Shown here: piece by piece, positions 1 to 9,377 of the stretch
Layout of the letters: each line of letters starts with the position of its first letter
Numbering within the stretch: position 1 is the stretch's first letter
Origin: Venturia oleaginea
Lineage: Eukaryota; Ascomycota; Dothideomycetes; Venturiales; Venturiaceae
Direction: 5' to 3'
Assembly (NCBI GenBank): GCA_013176395.1
Contig: JABMLP010000001.1
Location: 1,302,001-1,366,000 of the forward strand
DNA: 64,000 nt
The notes under the pieces: model-generated
What the model saw: the letters and a program-made list of their open reading frames with translations, nothing else
What the model was told of the DNA's origin: nothing
Database searches by the model: none
Position numbers and translations under genes: made by a program

Positions 1-1389
1 GAGCCTGCCTGCGCAGTAACTGGTGACCGAGTAAAAGACTCGCTTACGAGCTTGGATTGGGATCCAAATTCATAAGTATTACTTGGAGTCTTGGACTGCC
101 ACGGCGTTTCTGGGAGATGGGTTTCTGGCGGGGTTCGTAGCCGTACTTCAAGGCGATCCAACACCACCTGCGCGTCGATAGGGACTAGCCCTACTGCCTC
201 AAAAGCCTTTTGACAGTTCTCTTTTGTAAACACGTCGAAAAACGCGTCTTTGAAGGCAGGGAGAAAGCCTTCCTTGTTGATATGGTACACGCGTCGGCGT
301 GCCAAGTCCCGGACGCGTTGGGAGTACTTGCGCTTCAACGGCGAGAAGCAGACCACGTCAAGGGGCTGGAGTATATGCGACGAGTGCGATGGCATGCAGA
401 GGGTTATATCTTGTTTTCGAGGCAGTAGTCCTTGAAATCCTGGCTGAGATGGCTCTCATGGCCGTCCAAAATAAGCAGCCTGTATACCCCCACCTGCCGC
501 GCCTTTGTATACGCGTTAAAGTGCTTCAACCACTCAAGACCAAGCGCATTATTTGTCCAGCCGTTCTCAGAGACCGAGAGCTTCTAATTCCGTGGTATAT
601 CTGCCTCCTCATACCACGCAGAGATATGAACGCGTCCTTTGTAGATAAGGAATGGCGGGGTCGCATACCCGGCGGCGCAGATGCTCTGGATAACTGTAAC
701 CCACTCGCGATCGCCTGGCTGGATCAAATTAGGCCGTGTACGTCTTTCAGAAGCTGTGACGACCTTCATTGACCCAATAACGCCCATCTGGAAGCCAATC
801 TCGTCAAAGTTGTGCGTATCCTCGTCGTGGATACCGTACTTTGCCTTGGTGTCTGTAACGAGCTTGAACCACGCGCCAATAATCTCTGGATCTTCCTGTA
901 GTATCCTCTGCCTATCCTTAGCTCGATTGAAGGCCATCTTGAGCTCATCTGAGCGCGTTATGAACCTCTCAGCCCAGTTTTTCCCTACTGGCTCTCCACC
1001 GCGTACACCCAGTAGTTTATCCGCCATATCTGCTACCTCACACAGCCGGGGCGCGAATCCTCGCGAATCGAGGTCGAGGATGTATTGGACAATTGTCTGC
1101 TCTTCAGTCGTAGTGAGCTTGTGTCGGGCGTTGCGAGTATCTAGGCGATACGTAATTCCGTTTTATCGCCTAGTTAATGTTGAAGGAGGTATATCAAACG
1201 CCTCAGCAGCGCGCCGGAGGCTTCGGAATTGGTGGGTATTGTAGGCAGAAAGGGCAAGCTGGATTATGCCTTCTCTGTTAGATGATTGCGCGTTTTGCTG
1301 TTGAGACATATTGTGTTGATAAGGGAGCAGCTGGTCTTGGCATAAACTGACCCGCTCGATGGGTTGACCCACTCGATGGTGGAATACGT
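1..1389 (-). mobile_element. Truncated, decayed pogo/Fot1-like DNA transposon (copy 1)
   Basis: This element runs on the minus strand and is cut by the window start, so its C-terminal part is missing. The transposase begins near 1311 with a psq/HTH DNA-binding start (MSQQQNAQSS). It continues through MADKLLGVRGGEP (1027) to DEIGFQMGVIG, the first Asp of the DDE triad. A TAG stop at 584-586 replaces the TGG (Trp) present in copy 2 at 4904-6752, a G-to-A change seen directly by comparing the copies. Further frame breaks follow. This copy still has QPLDVV at the third catalytic Asp near 325, where copy 2 has Asn. The end at 1386-1389 is ACGT followed by TA, as in copy 2, but the inner terminal repeat differs. 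It is certainly related to copy 2 and is inactive. Confidence 0.85.
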
Positions 1390-1391
1390 TA

Positions 1392-2034
1392 TATCGAACT
1401 CACGCCAACAGAGCCGTAAAAGAGCTGACTCTGTATTCCCCACAGGTTGAAGACCGAAGCCTCAAATCGACATCTAAACAAAAGAATCAACGCTCATAAT
1501 ATGTATGTAGCTAGTAATAAAGAACGACCAGAGACCTCATCTTGAAATCCCTAGGCTAGGGTATAGGCACTTCAAGATCTAAGCGAGAAAGGCGGACTTG
1601 GGGGACAAACAAGACTCGCGTTGGAACGATAAGATTTAGTGAACTGATACGTTGATGAATCATTAATGGCCGATGAGGCTGTTGTCAATGATGGGATGAG
1701 TGTTGATGTTTGAAGGGTGAGATGTGAAAAAGACGCGACGCGACAAGCGGGGGCTTGTCAGGTGATATACCAAGCAACCTGACGTCTTCCAAGTGTCCAT
1801 CCCTCGCATCTCTTCAAATAGCAGAAGGAAATGTTAGTCACATAATCTCATTTTGATTTCGAGTTACAAGCTTTTGACATTGGAGGTGTACTGCGAAATT
1901 TCGTCACCACCAAAAACCGCTACAGTATTAGGATTCCAACTCGAAATATCAGGCTTCGTTGCGTCCGCGCTTCGATGAGGCATAGAGCAAGGAAATTACG
2001 ACTTTGCAGCCTCGTACTGCTTTCCCTACTCCAT
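1392..2034. other. Intergenic, no gene seen
   Basis: This stretch lies between the end of transposon copy 1 and the stop codon of the sedolisin gene. I see no supportable coding region or RNA gene. The part nearest 2034 presumably holds the 3' UTR of the minus-strand peptidase. Confidence 0.5.
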
Positions 2035-4302
2035 CTAACTAACCCCCAAATTCTTCAAGATCTTCGGGAAATCAGGTGTTCCGAACCCCGTAACAGCATC
2101 CCAACCAGGACCAGCCGGGAATCCCTTGACCTCGCAACCATCAGAATTTCCACTGACGATGTCATTGAAGGCTTTGTAACCACCTTGGTACAGCCATGGA
2201 TTCAGGAAACCAAGGGGTCTCTTGCCGGCGTTGAGAAGGGCGTCGTTTACGAGTGCGAATATTGCTGCTGTTGCAGGAGTCGCCGCGCTGGTTCCGTAAA
2301 TGGGGACGAGGTCGTTGTTCCAAATGGTTGAGTAGTCCTGTTGGGTGCGGTTAGTCGATGTAGGCTATGTTATTTTACTCGCCTCAATACACACAATGCT
2401 AAGAATTGGGAAGACTTACCAAGCCCTGAGCTGCGAGGTCAGGATATGCTCGTCCCTGAGGATTGAATAGCCCCTCGTACGACGAAAAATTTGCATTCTT
2501 GGTCAAGTACGTAGATACAGCTTCTTCTTGGTACGCCGGGCGCTTGAAGTAATCGCTGAAACCACTACCGCTCGTGTACGGAGTTTTCTCGCGCGCCAGG
2601 TCTATACATTATCAGCATCACTGGGATAATCAAAGAATGGCATTGACCTGCTTACACACTGCAATTTCAGGATTAAACTGGTAAGTTGCTCCGACTGCTG
2701 TCACCCATGGACAACCTGCTGGAAACATTGGTAAGAATGTTCGCTTATAAGGAGGTGAATTGGCAAAGCAATCGCCATTTCCTCCGACGCCTGCATCACC
2801 ACTGCCGAATAGAAGAGAGACTCCTCGTGTGCCTAGAATTGCGAAGGCTTCGCAAACTTTGACGGCGTACTCCTTCGAGACTGTTTGCTCGTCATCGGCA
2901 AATGAGGTGCTGATAACATACGGAATCTCGGTGTCGCTCTGTGCGAGTACTTTAGTGACCCATGACAGGTACGGCTCATTATTATTGGTCTTGGTCAAGT
3001 TGTCGGGCTTGAATCCTGGTTGTAGACCTCCAGTGGAATAACTAATCATCGGGGTTGGGTACGCGATGCCGATCATTGTTTGAAGATCAAGATTTCCCTC
3101 TTGACCTGTTCCGGCCTCCTTCTGTGTTGAATTGAGAGGAGTTTGCTGAGTAGTGCCATTGTCGTAGGAAATAACCTTGAAGTCGGAAGCGGTCGCGGGA
3201 ACGTCTGGGCGGTATTTTTTGAGATAGAGGTCCAGATCAGATTTAAGAGTGACTTCGCCAAGATACATGGCAATGGCCATTCTGTTCTTACCGGTGGCTC
3301 TCGTCGTGTAGTTGATGGTGCCATAGAGTGCACGGAGGCAATTGGGAGTCACAACCTTGGTCTGGCAAAGTGCCGCCACCGTTGTCTCGTTTGGAGCAGC
3401 TGCCCGTGCTGCCAGATTTTTGGTGAAATCGATGTGTTCATCCGGCACCAGATGTTGAAACTTAGCAGTCGACCGGGCCTCGCGCTTTAATGGCCTGATG
3501 AAGGAATTCGTGGGCTCAATCAGATCAATGTGATCGTGGAGATATTCTGGCAGAGACCATTCTGGTGTGCGAACAATCTTGACCTTCTCATCTCGATGCT
3601 CGTAGACTGAGTAGTGACAGCCGAGAAGACGGTTGGCTTTGTGCACGGGAACACTTAGACTTAGCCAATCACCAGCAGGGCTATACTTGAAAGTGTCTGA
3701 ACTAATTCCATGCTCACTTAACCAGGCATCGACAAGTTGAGAGGTTTCAGAAGTGGGTTTGACCAGTTCGGCAACCTCTGCGGCCGAGAGATATTGGCTG
3801 TATCGTGGGTGTCGTGGATCGGACACTGGTTTCGGTCAGCTTTGGACAAATACGATGCATAAGGTTTTCGAATGCTCCAATTACTGCCAGATGTCCGAAG
3901 TCAAGATCGAATTCCGAAAACCTTCTGACGATCTGGGAGAGAATCGCCAGGTTTTCTTGGTTTCGAAATCCAACGTGAGAGATTTAAGGCACAGGAATCC
4001 AGCCATCTGCTCGATGTTGTTTCCCAATCCTCTTACTCAATGACGGGCCCGAAGATCCCGTCCGTCAGAAGATACATACCTTCTTTCAAGTTCTGCAGAA
4101 CCTCATCAGCCTTCCCTTGGCGGAGACCAATCTGCAGATTTATGGTATAATCCGGAGGCGCCGGAGCAAGTCGATATCACCCCAGTGGAACATTATGGGT
4201 ACTTTTCAGCGCGTATCTTTTGGCCAAATGAGGTGCAGGAGAGGTGAAAACGCGGCAAACGAGTGTGAGCGTCGTGAGGATAACGCCAAAGGGCGGCATC
4301 AT
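2035..4302 (-). pseudogene. Secreted sedolisin (tripeptidyl-peptidase-like S53) with in-frame stop at codon 42
   Basis: Four exons join with consistent phase: 4302-4080, 3825-2656, 2601-2420 and 2337-2035, giving 625 codons. The start ATG at 4302 opens a signal peptide (MMPPFGVILTTLTLVCR). A pro-kumamolysin domain follows (SDPRHPRYSQYLSAAEV), then the catalytic domain. Visible active-site signatures are EGNLD (catalytic Glu and Asp) and the SGDAGVGG serine motif; the last exon has the Ca-site region near GPGWDAVTGFGTPD. The family comprises secreted acid serine proteases that remove tripeptides. Codon 42 (4179-4177) is TGA where related prodomains usually have Trp (GW), so a TGG-to-TGA change is likely. 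No in-frame ATG follows before the prodomain core. The rest looks functional, so this is either a very young pseudogene or a sequence error. Confidence 0.85.
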
Positions 4303-4796
4303 GTCGAAAAGCGATTCGAGCCCGAAGAAGAGGCAGAAAGGTACAGAAACGAAAGAGAGGGAATGGACATAATCTGGCCCGAGGTTGTTGATGGGTACTT
4401 AACATGATGTAAATAACACCAAGGCGGCTTGCTCTTTGAAATCCCTGCTTGCAATCAATATATGGTAGCAGCGACGGGCAGTATAGAAAATCAAGCAACT
4501 ACCCTCCGCACGTTTAGGTGGTGAACAATATTGCAACAGGGTTACCGAATCCACTTTCATGGGCCCGGACAGTGGTAGATGAAGCGAATAGGTCGCATTC
4601 CTGAGTTGCTCGGAAATATAGGTAGGTTCGCTCTGTATTTATAGACGAGTTAATAAGGAGAAGGATGGCGGGCTACCAATCACGGCCTGCACGTTACGTC
4701 GGCTTTCCGAGTAATTCAAGGAAACTAGCCAGTGCTTCTCGCAGGTAAAGATTGTCATAAGTCGCAAGAACAAGGGATTGCATTCATTGCAATATA
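4303..4796. other. Upstream region of the sedolisin gene
   Basis: About 490 bp with no supportable gene. It should contain the minus-strand promoter of the sedolisin. Toward 4797 it runs into the repeat unit that hosts the transposons. Confidence 0.4.
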
Positions 4797-4903
4797 CTGA
4801 GCGAAGCAGACGCTGGGAGTTGTTGCTGCTCAGTTGAGAGGTATCCGCACGTTGTATCTTACTAGTGATCAGGATAATCCCCTAAGGTTATATATTCTAG
4901 AAA

Positions 4904-4950
4904 ACGTATTCGATCACCCAACCCGTCAGATCACCCAACCGGTCAAAATT
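4904..4950 (+). repeat. Left terminal inverted repeat of copy 2
   Basis: Pairs with 6706-6752 at all but two or three of 47 positions. It contains two tandem 17-bp units beginning GATCACCCAACC, likely transposase-binding sites by analogy with other pogo-type elements. Confidence 0.85.
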
Positions 4951-4983
4951 TGCCAAGACCCCAACTACTCTTCTTATTCCACT

Positions 4984-6684
4984 ATGTCTCAACAACGTAA
5001 TGACTTACTGCTCCAACACGAAGGGAGAATTCAGCTTGCAATCCAAGCTTTGAATACCGCCCAACTCCGAAGCCAACGGGCTGCTGCGAGCGCCTTCAAC
5101 GTTAAACAACAAACCCTCTCCGATCGCGTCAGAGGAGTCCAATTTATCCTCGAAAGACCACCAAACGGTCGGAAACTTATCCTTACCGAAGAGCAAACGC
5201 TTGTTTGATATATCCTCGACCTCGGTTCGCGAGGATTTGCGCCCCGGCTGTGTGAGGTGGCAGATATGGCGGATAAACTGTTGGGTATACGCGGTGGAGA
5301 GCCAGTAGGCAAAAAGTGGGCCGAGAGGTTCGTAAGGCGCTCAGATGAGCTCAAGACAGCCTTCAATCGAGCCAAGGATAGGCAGAGGATACTACAGGAA
5401 GATCCAGATATTATCGGCGCGTGGTTCAAGCTCGTTGCAGACACCAAGGCAAAGTACGGCGTCCACGATGAGGATACGCACAACTTTGACGAGATTGGCT
5501 TCCAGATGGGCGTTATTGGGTCAATGAAGGTCGTCACAGCTTCTGAAAGACGTACACGGCCTAATTTGATCCAGCCAGGCAATCGCGAGTGGGTTACAGT
5601 TATCCAGAGTATCTGCGCTGCTGGGTATGCGACCCCGCCCTTTATTATCTACAAAGGACGCGTTCACATCTGTGCGTGGTATGAGGAGGCAGATATACCA
5701 CGGAATTGGAAGCTCTCGGTCTCTGAGAACGGCTGGGCAAACAATGCGCTTGGTCTTAAGTGGTTGAAGCACTTTGACGCGCATACAAAGGCGCGCCAAG
5801 TAGGGGGGTATAGGCTGCTCATCTTGGACGGCCATGAGAGCCATCTCAACCAGGATTTCAAGGACTACTGCCTCGAACATAAGATCCTAACGCTCTGTGT
5901 GCCGCCTCATTCATCGCATATCCTCCAGCCGCTTAATGTGGTCTGCTTCTCGCCGTTGAAGTGCAAGTACTCTCAACGAGTTCGAGACTTGGCACGCCGT
6001 CGCGTCTACAATATCAACAAAGAAGGCTTTCTCCCGGCCTTCAAAGACGCGTTTTTCGACGTGTTTACAGAAGAGAACTGTCGAAAGGCTTTTGGGATGG
6101 TAGGGCTAGTCCCTATCGACGCGCAGGCGATATTGGACCGCCTTGAAGTACGGCTACGTACCCCGCCAGAACCCCGTCTCCCAGAAACGCCGTGGCAGTC
6201 AAAGACTCCAAGCAATACTCAAGAATTTGGATCTCAATCAAAGCTGGTACGCGAATCTTTCACTCGGTCACCAGTTACTGCGCAGACTGGCTTCTCTCAG
6301 CTTGTCAAGGGCGCCGAATTGATGCTGCACCAGAACGCTCTACTTATTGCACGAAACCACGAGCTTGAAGAGCAATTGGCAGTAATGACGAAGCGAAAAT
6401 GGCGCAAAAGGAAGTGGATCCAGTAAGGTGGTACTATGGAGTATTGGACTGCAGCAGCGCAGGTAGCTGCAGAGGCGTCTGTAGCGCCTCAGGGATCGAA
6501 GAAGGCTCGTAGTATCGGTGATCAAGAAACAGCCCGACCAACTCAACGGCGCTGTGGGAACTGCGGCGCAACTGGGCATAATGCGCGAACTTGTAAAAAA
6601 GATATCAAGATATCATCTGAATCAGATAGCAGCACGACGGACTTAGACTCTATTGTTAATAGCGATGAAATTGAAGAGTCGTAA
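4984..6684 (+). pseudogene. HTH-CENPB/DDE_1 transposase with C-terminal zinc knuckle, two in-frame stops
   Basis: One reading frame of 567 codons starts at MSQQRNDLLLQ. Parts in order: psq-type HTH (residues 1-60), CENP-B-like HTH (about 75-150), DDE domain (about 165-370) and a CX2CX4HX4C zinc knuckle CGNCGATGHNARTC (about 523-536). In-frame stops are TGA at 5206-5208 (codon 75) and TAA at 6424-6426. Of the catalytic triad, DEIGF and LDGHESH are present. The third Asp is Asn (QPLNVV near 5935), while copy 1 keeps Asp, so a G-to-A change is seen directly. The 5257-6426 segment alone would give 389 residues. The protein is almost certainly inactive, although its ends remain good substrates. 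Confidence 0.9.
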
Positions 6685-6705
6685 TATAAGATGGTCGTGC
6701 CAAGA

Positions 6706-6752
6706 AATTTTGACGGGTTGGGTGATCTGACGGGTTGGGTGATCGAACACGT
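6706..6752 (-). repeat. Right terminal inverted repeat of copy 2
   Basis: Reverse complement of 4904-4950 with the same tandem 17-bp substructure. It is followed by TA at 6753-6754. Confidence 0.85.
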
Positions 6753-6882
6753 TATCGATATCTCAATAGATAGTATATCCTCCTTGGGCACTTAACAGGT
6801 GAGTAGACGGCAGAAGTTGTTGCTTAGTCGAGAAAGTAAGAGACGCAGCGCCATCTAGTACGTCTTATAGACTTAATATATA

Positions 6883-7996
6883 ACAATAATAATCAGATTT
6901 AACGTGGTATGTAATGGCTGCTGTGCCGTGTGCCCACAATCTCTATCTACAATCACAAAATCCCAACTCTCTGGGATGAAAAAGCCTCTCGGATCTATCC
7001 TGAGCGGAATCCATACGGTGCGTAAGGGGACCATCAACGGTCCGGTCCCTTCGCTATCTTGACGTCTCTCGACTTGGCCGTACACCTACTCTTACTATGC
7101 CCCCTACTTTACTACCCGAGTCATCTATGCTACTCCCGCCAGTACAGCTCCTCTACGGCTTCTAAGCCGTGTCCTCTGCCTTAAATCTGCTGTCGTTTCA
7201 CATGAGAACCGTCATGTACAGATATTTCCTATCCCCCGTATATACCATGCCTTAACCTGCCGTGGTCCGTTGTCCCCACAACTCACATCACCAGAATACT
7301 CTCCTACCCCTAACCTGCCCTTTTTCTCCCTATCACCCCTGCCCTTTGTCCCTGTACCAGGGGTGGTCCTCCTCCTCCCCGCTCACTTTTCGATGTTACC
7401 CTGCCCTTTTTCCTTCTCCTCCTGCCCTTTACCTTCTCTATTCCGCTCACTTTTCGATGTTGCCCTGCCCTTTATCCTCCAGCTCCTGTTACGGCCCCTT
7501 TGGACTCTCGCGCCATCGTTGGTGGTAGGTGAGGTGATGTGTCTTCAGACTTTTGCGTAGTAGGTAAGGTAGGTGAGGTGGAGTCTCTTCAGACTATTGC
7601 GGAGAAGGTATCGGTACACGCCCGGTACGGGGTAGGTGAGGTGGTGTAGGAAGTAGGTAAGGTAGTAGTCGTAATTAAGAATTTTGGACTCTTTGTGCGG
7701 CCTTGGCGGGACTTGAACCCCTCCGACTCGGTGCCAGCGTGGTACTTCCAGTATACGTTGCTCTTCGTGTAATCGCTGTATTGCCATCTCTTACTACGTA
7801 CTAAATTTTCCCTGTGTCCAGAAGCATCGCTCGTGGTGTGGTAGAGTCCGCTCTACCAGGCAAACCACCACGACGTGCCGTCTGACGCCCGTGGAGGGTG
7901 AGTCCAATTTCCATCGGCTCTCCCATCATCGTTGAGACGATATGGAAGGTTCGTAGCCTCCGCCTCGTACAGGCTGGAAATTCGACTTTGGAGGCC
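6883..7996 (-). mobile_element. Retroposon-like element, left arm of palindrome
   Basis: This 1114-bp unit is oriented on the minus strand, with a 5' end GGCCTCCAAAG at 7996 and a 3' tail of ATTATTATTG ending at 6883. It is flanked by a 14-bp duplication, AGACTTAATATATA (6869-6882) and AGCCTTAATATATA (7997-8010), with one mismatch. A precise 5' end, a simple-repeat tail and a target duplication of this length are hallmarks of target-primed non-LTR insertion. No reverse transcriptase is encoded; short ORFs inside are shared by the other arm but show no protein family. It is therefore a non-autonomous SINE-like or truncated LINE-derived unit. Its internal G-rich minisatellite (AAAGGGCAGG motifs) lies at 7265-7500. 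Confidence 0.7.
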
Positions 7997-8180
7997 AGCC
8001 TTAATATATATCCTACTAGCAGTTAGGATAATCCCCTGAGGTTATTATATATTCCAGGCCTCCAAAGTCGAATTTCCAGCCTGTACGAGGCGGAGGCTAC
8101 GAACCTTCCATATCGTCTCAACGATGATGGGAGAGCCGATGGAAATTGGACTCACCCTCCACGGGCGTCAGACGGCACGT

Positions 8181-8221
8181 CGTGGTGGTTTGCCTGGTAG
8201 AGCGGACTCTACCACACCACG
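8181..8221 (+). other. Strong hairpin in the retroposon 5' region
   Basis: CGTGGTG (8181-8187) pairs with CACCACG (8215-8221). Inside, TGGTAGAG pairs with CTCTACCA around a four-base loop. The first bases of the element, GGCCTCC, can also pair with GGAGGCT at 8090-8096. These are the elements expected of a structured 5' RNA. The mirror copy is at 7832-7872. A self-cleaving ribozyme is possible but unproven. Confidence 0.5.
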
Positions 8222-8333
8222 AGCGATGCTTCTGGACACAGGGAAAATTTAGTACGTAGTAAGAGATGGCAATACAGCGATTACACGAAGAGCAACGTAT
8301 ACTGGAAGTACCACGCTGGCACCGAGTCGGAGG

Positions 8334-8344
8334 GGTTCAAGTCC
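8334..8344 (+). promoter_or_regulatory. Pol III B-box-like sequence inside the retroposon
   Basis: GGTTCAAGTCC matches the tRNA-gene B-box (GGTTCRANTCC). A weak A-box-like TGGCAATACAG lies at 8267-8277, a spacing like that of tRNA-Ser or Leu genes. No full cloverleaf could be drawn, so this is at best a SINE-type internal promoter. The mirror copy is at 7709-7719. Confidence 0.35.
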
Positions 8345-9377
8345 CGCCAAGGCCGCACAAAGAGTCCAAAATTCTTAATTACGACTACTACCTTACCTAC
8401 TTCCTACACCACCTCACCTACCCCGTACCGGGCGTGTACCGATACCTTCTCCGCAATAGTCTGAAGAGACTCCACCTCACCTACCTTACCTACTACGCAA
8501 AAGTCTGAAGACACATCACCTCACCTACCACCAACGATGGCGCGAGAGTCCAAAGGGGCCGTAACAGGAGCTGGAGGATAAAGGGCAGGGCAACATCGAA
8601 AAGTGAGCGGAATAGAGAAGGTAAAGGGCAGGAGGAGAAGGAAAAAGGGCAGGGTAACATCGAAAAGTGAGCGGGGAGGAGGAGGACCACCCCTGGTACA
8701 GGGACAAAGGGCAGGGGTGATAGGGAGAAAAAGGGCAGGTTAGGGGTAGGAGAGTATTCTGGTGATGTGAGTTGTGGGGACAACGGACCACGGCAGGTTA
8801 AGGCATGGTATATACGGGGGATAGGAAATATCTGTACATGACGGTTCTCATGTGAAACGACAGCAGATTTAAGGCAGAGGACACGGCTTAGAAGCCGTAG
8901 AGGAGCTGTACTGGCGGGAGTAGCATAGATGACTCGGGTAGTAAAGTAGGGGGCATAGTAAGAGTAGGTGTACGGCCAAGTCGAGAGACGTCAAGATAGC
9001 GAAGGGACCGGACCGTTGATGGTCCCCTTACGCACCGTATGGATTCCGCTCAGGATAGATCCGAGAGGCTTTTTCATCCCAGAGAGTTGGGATTTTGTGA
9101 TTGTAGATAGAGATTGTGGGCACACGGCACAGCAGCCATTACATACCACGTTAAATCTGATTACTACTACTACTATATATTCCAGATATCGACATCTCGA
9201 TAGACAGTATCAATCTCAGGCATTCAGCAGGCAAGTAACGCGTAGAATAGCAATAGAAGATGCTTTTCCATACATGGACTTCCTCACACGCGTCCCGGTG
9301 GAACTGATGAGCATGACTCGTCACACCTCCCATGTTCTCCGCACCAGATCTCCTTGACCTAACATGCCACTCCAACA

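Larger units (their letters stand above)
4904..6752 (+). mobile_element. Complete pogo/Fot1-like DNA transposon (copy 2), 1849 bp
   Basis: Both ends are defined by 47-bp terminal inverted repeats at 4904-4950 and 6706-6752, starting ACGTATTCGATCACC and ACGTGTTCGATCACC. Each contains an internal direct repeat of GATCACCCAACCSGTCA. The target duplication is TA: an exact TA at 6753-6754 and a degraded AA at 4902-4903. The uninterrupted flanking repeat at 9182-9200 supports this junction. The element holds a single transposase reading frame (4984-6684) broken by two stops. It inserted in the tandem repeat at 4797-9250. Confidence 0.9.
6883..9173. repeat. Near-perfect 2.3-kb inverted repeat with 60-bp spacer
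   Basis: Arms 6883-7996 and 8057-9173 mirror each other about position 8026.5; every ORF in one arm has an identical counterpart in the other. They differ only in the terminal simple-repeat tails. The spacer 7997-8056 consists of unduplicated host repeat plus the two inner target duplications. A transcript across it would fold into an RNA hairpin of about 1.1 kb. Confidence 0.9.
8057..9173 (+). mobile_element. Retroposon-like element, right arm of palindrome
   Basis: This 1117-bp unit is oriented on the plus strand, with the same 5' end GGCCTCCAAAG at 8057 and a tail of (TAC)n up to 9173. It has its own 11-bp target duplication TATATATTCCA at 8046-8056 and 9174-9184, different from that of the left arm. 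This argues for two independent insertions at TATATATT-like sites rather than one folded duplication. The sequence is effectively identical to the left arm. No coding domain was recognised. Confidence 0.7.
4797..9250. repeat. Diverged tandem host repeat split by three transposons
   Basis: Removing the inserted elements leaves at least two diverged units of roughly 150-190 bp. Unit 1 is 4797-4903 plus 6755-6792. Unit 2 is 6793-6882 plus 8011-8056 plus 9185-9228. Shared blocks include GGATAATCCCCTRAGGTTA (4871 and 8026 regions), ATATCGAYATCTCRATAGA (6755 and 9185 regions) and AGTTGTTGCT (4818 and 6814 regions). The origin of the unit is unknown; it could be a decayed mobile element. The alignment was done by eye. 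Confidence 0.5.

Noticed and set aside
8318..8330. GGCACCGAGTCGG, identical to part of the Cas9 guide-RNA scaffold, in both palindrome arms
   Set aside because: Only 13 bp match, there is no Cas gene or direct-repeat array, and this is a fungal genome. It is treated as coincidence inside the retroposon.
7262..8791. ORFs of 80-129 codons present identically in both palindrome arms
   Set aside because: They overlap each other in several frames, follow the repetitive G/C-rich minisatellite and show no domain; identity simply reflects the duplicated DNA.
6883..9173. Palindrome as a pure assembly or fold-back artefact
   Set aside because: The two arms have different tails and different flanking duplications, which a folded artefact would not create. 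It is still listed as needing long-read confirmation.
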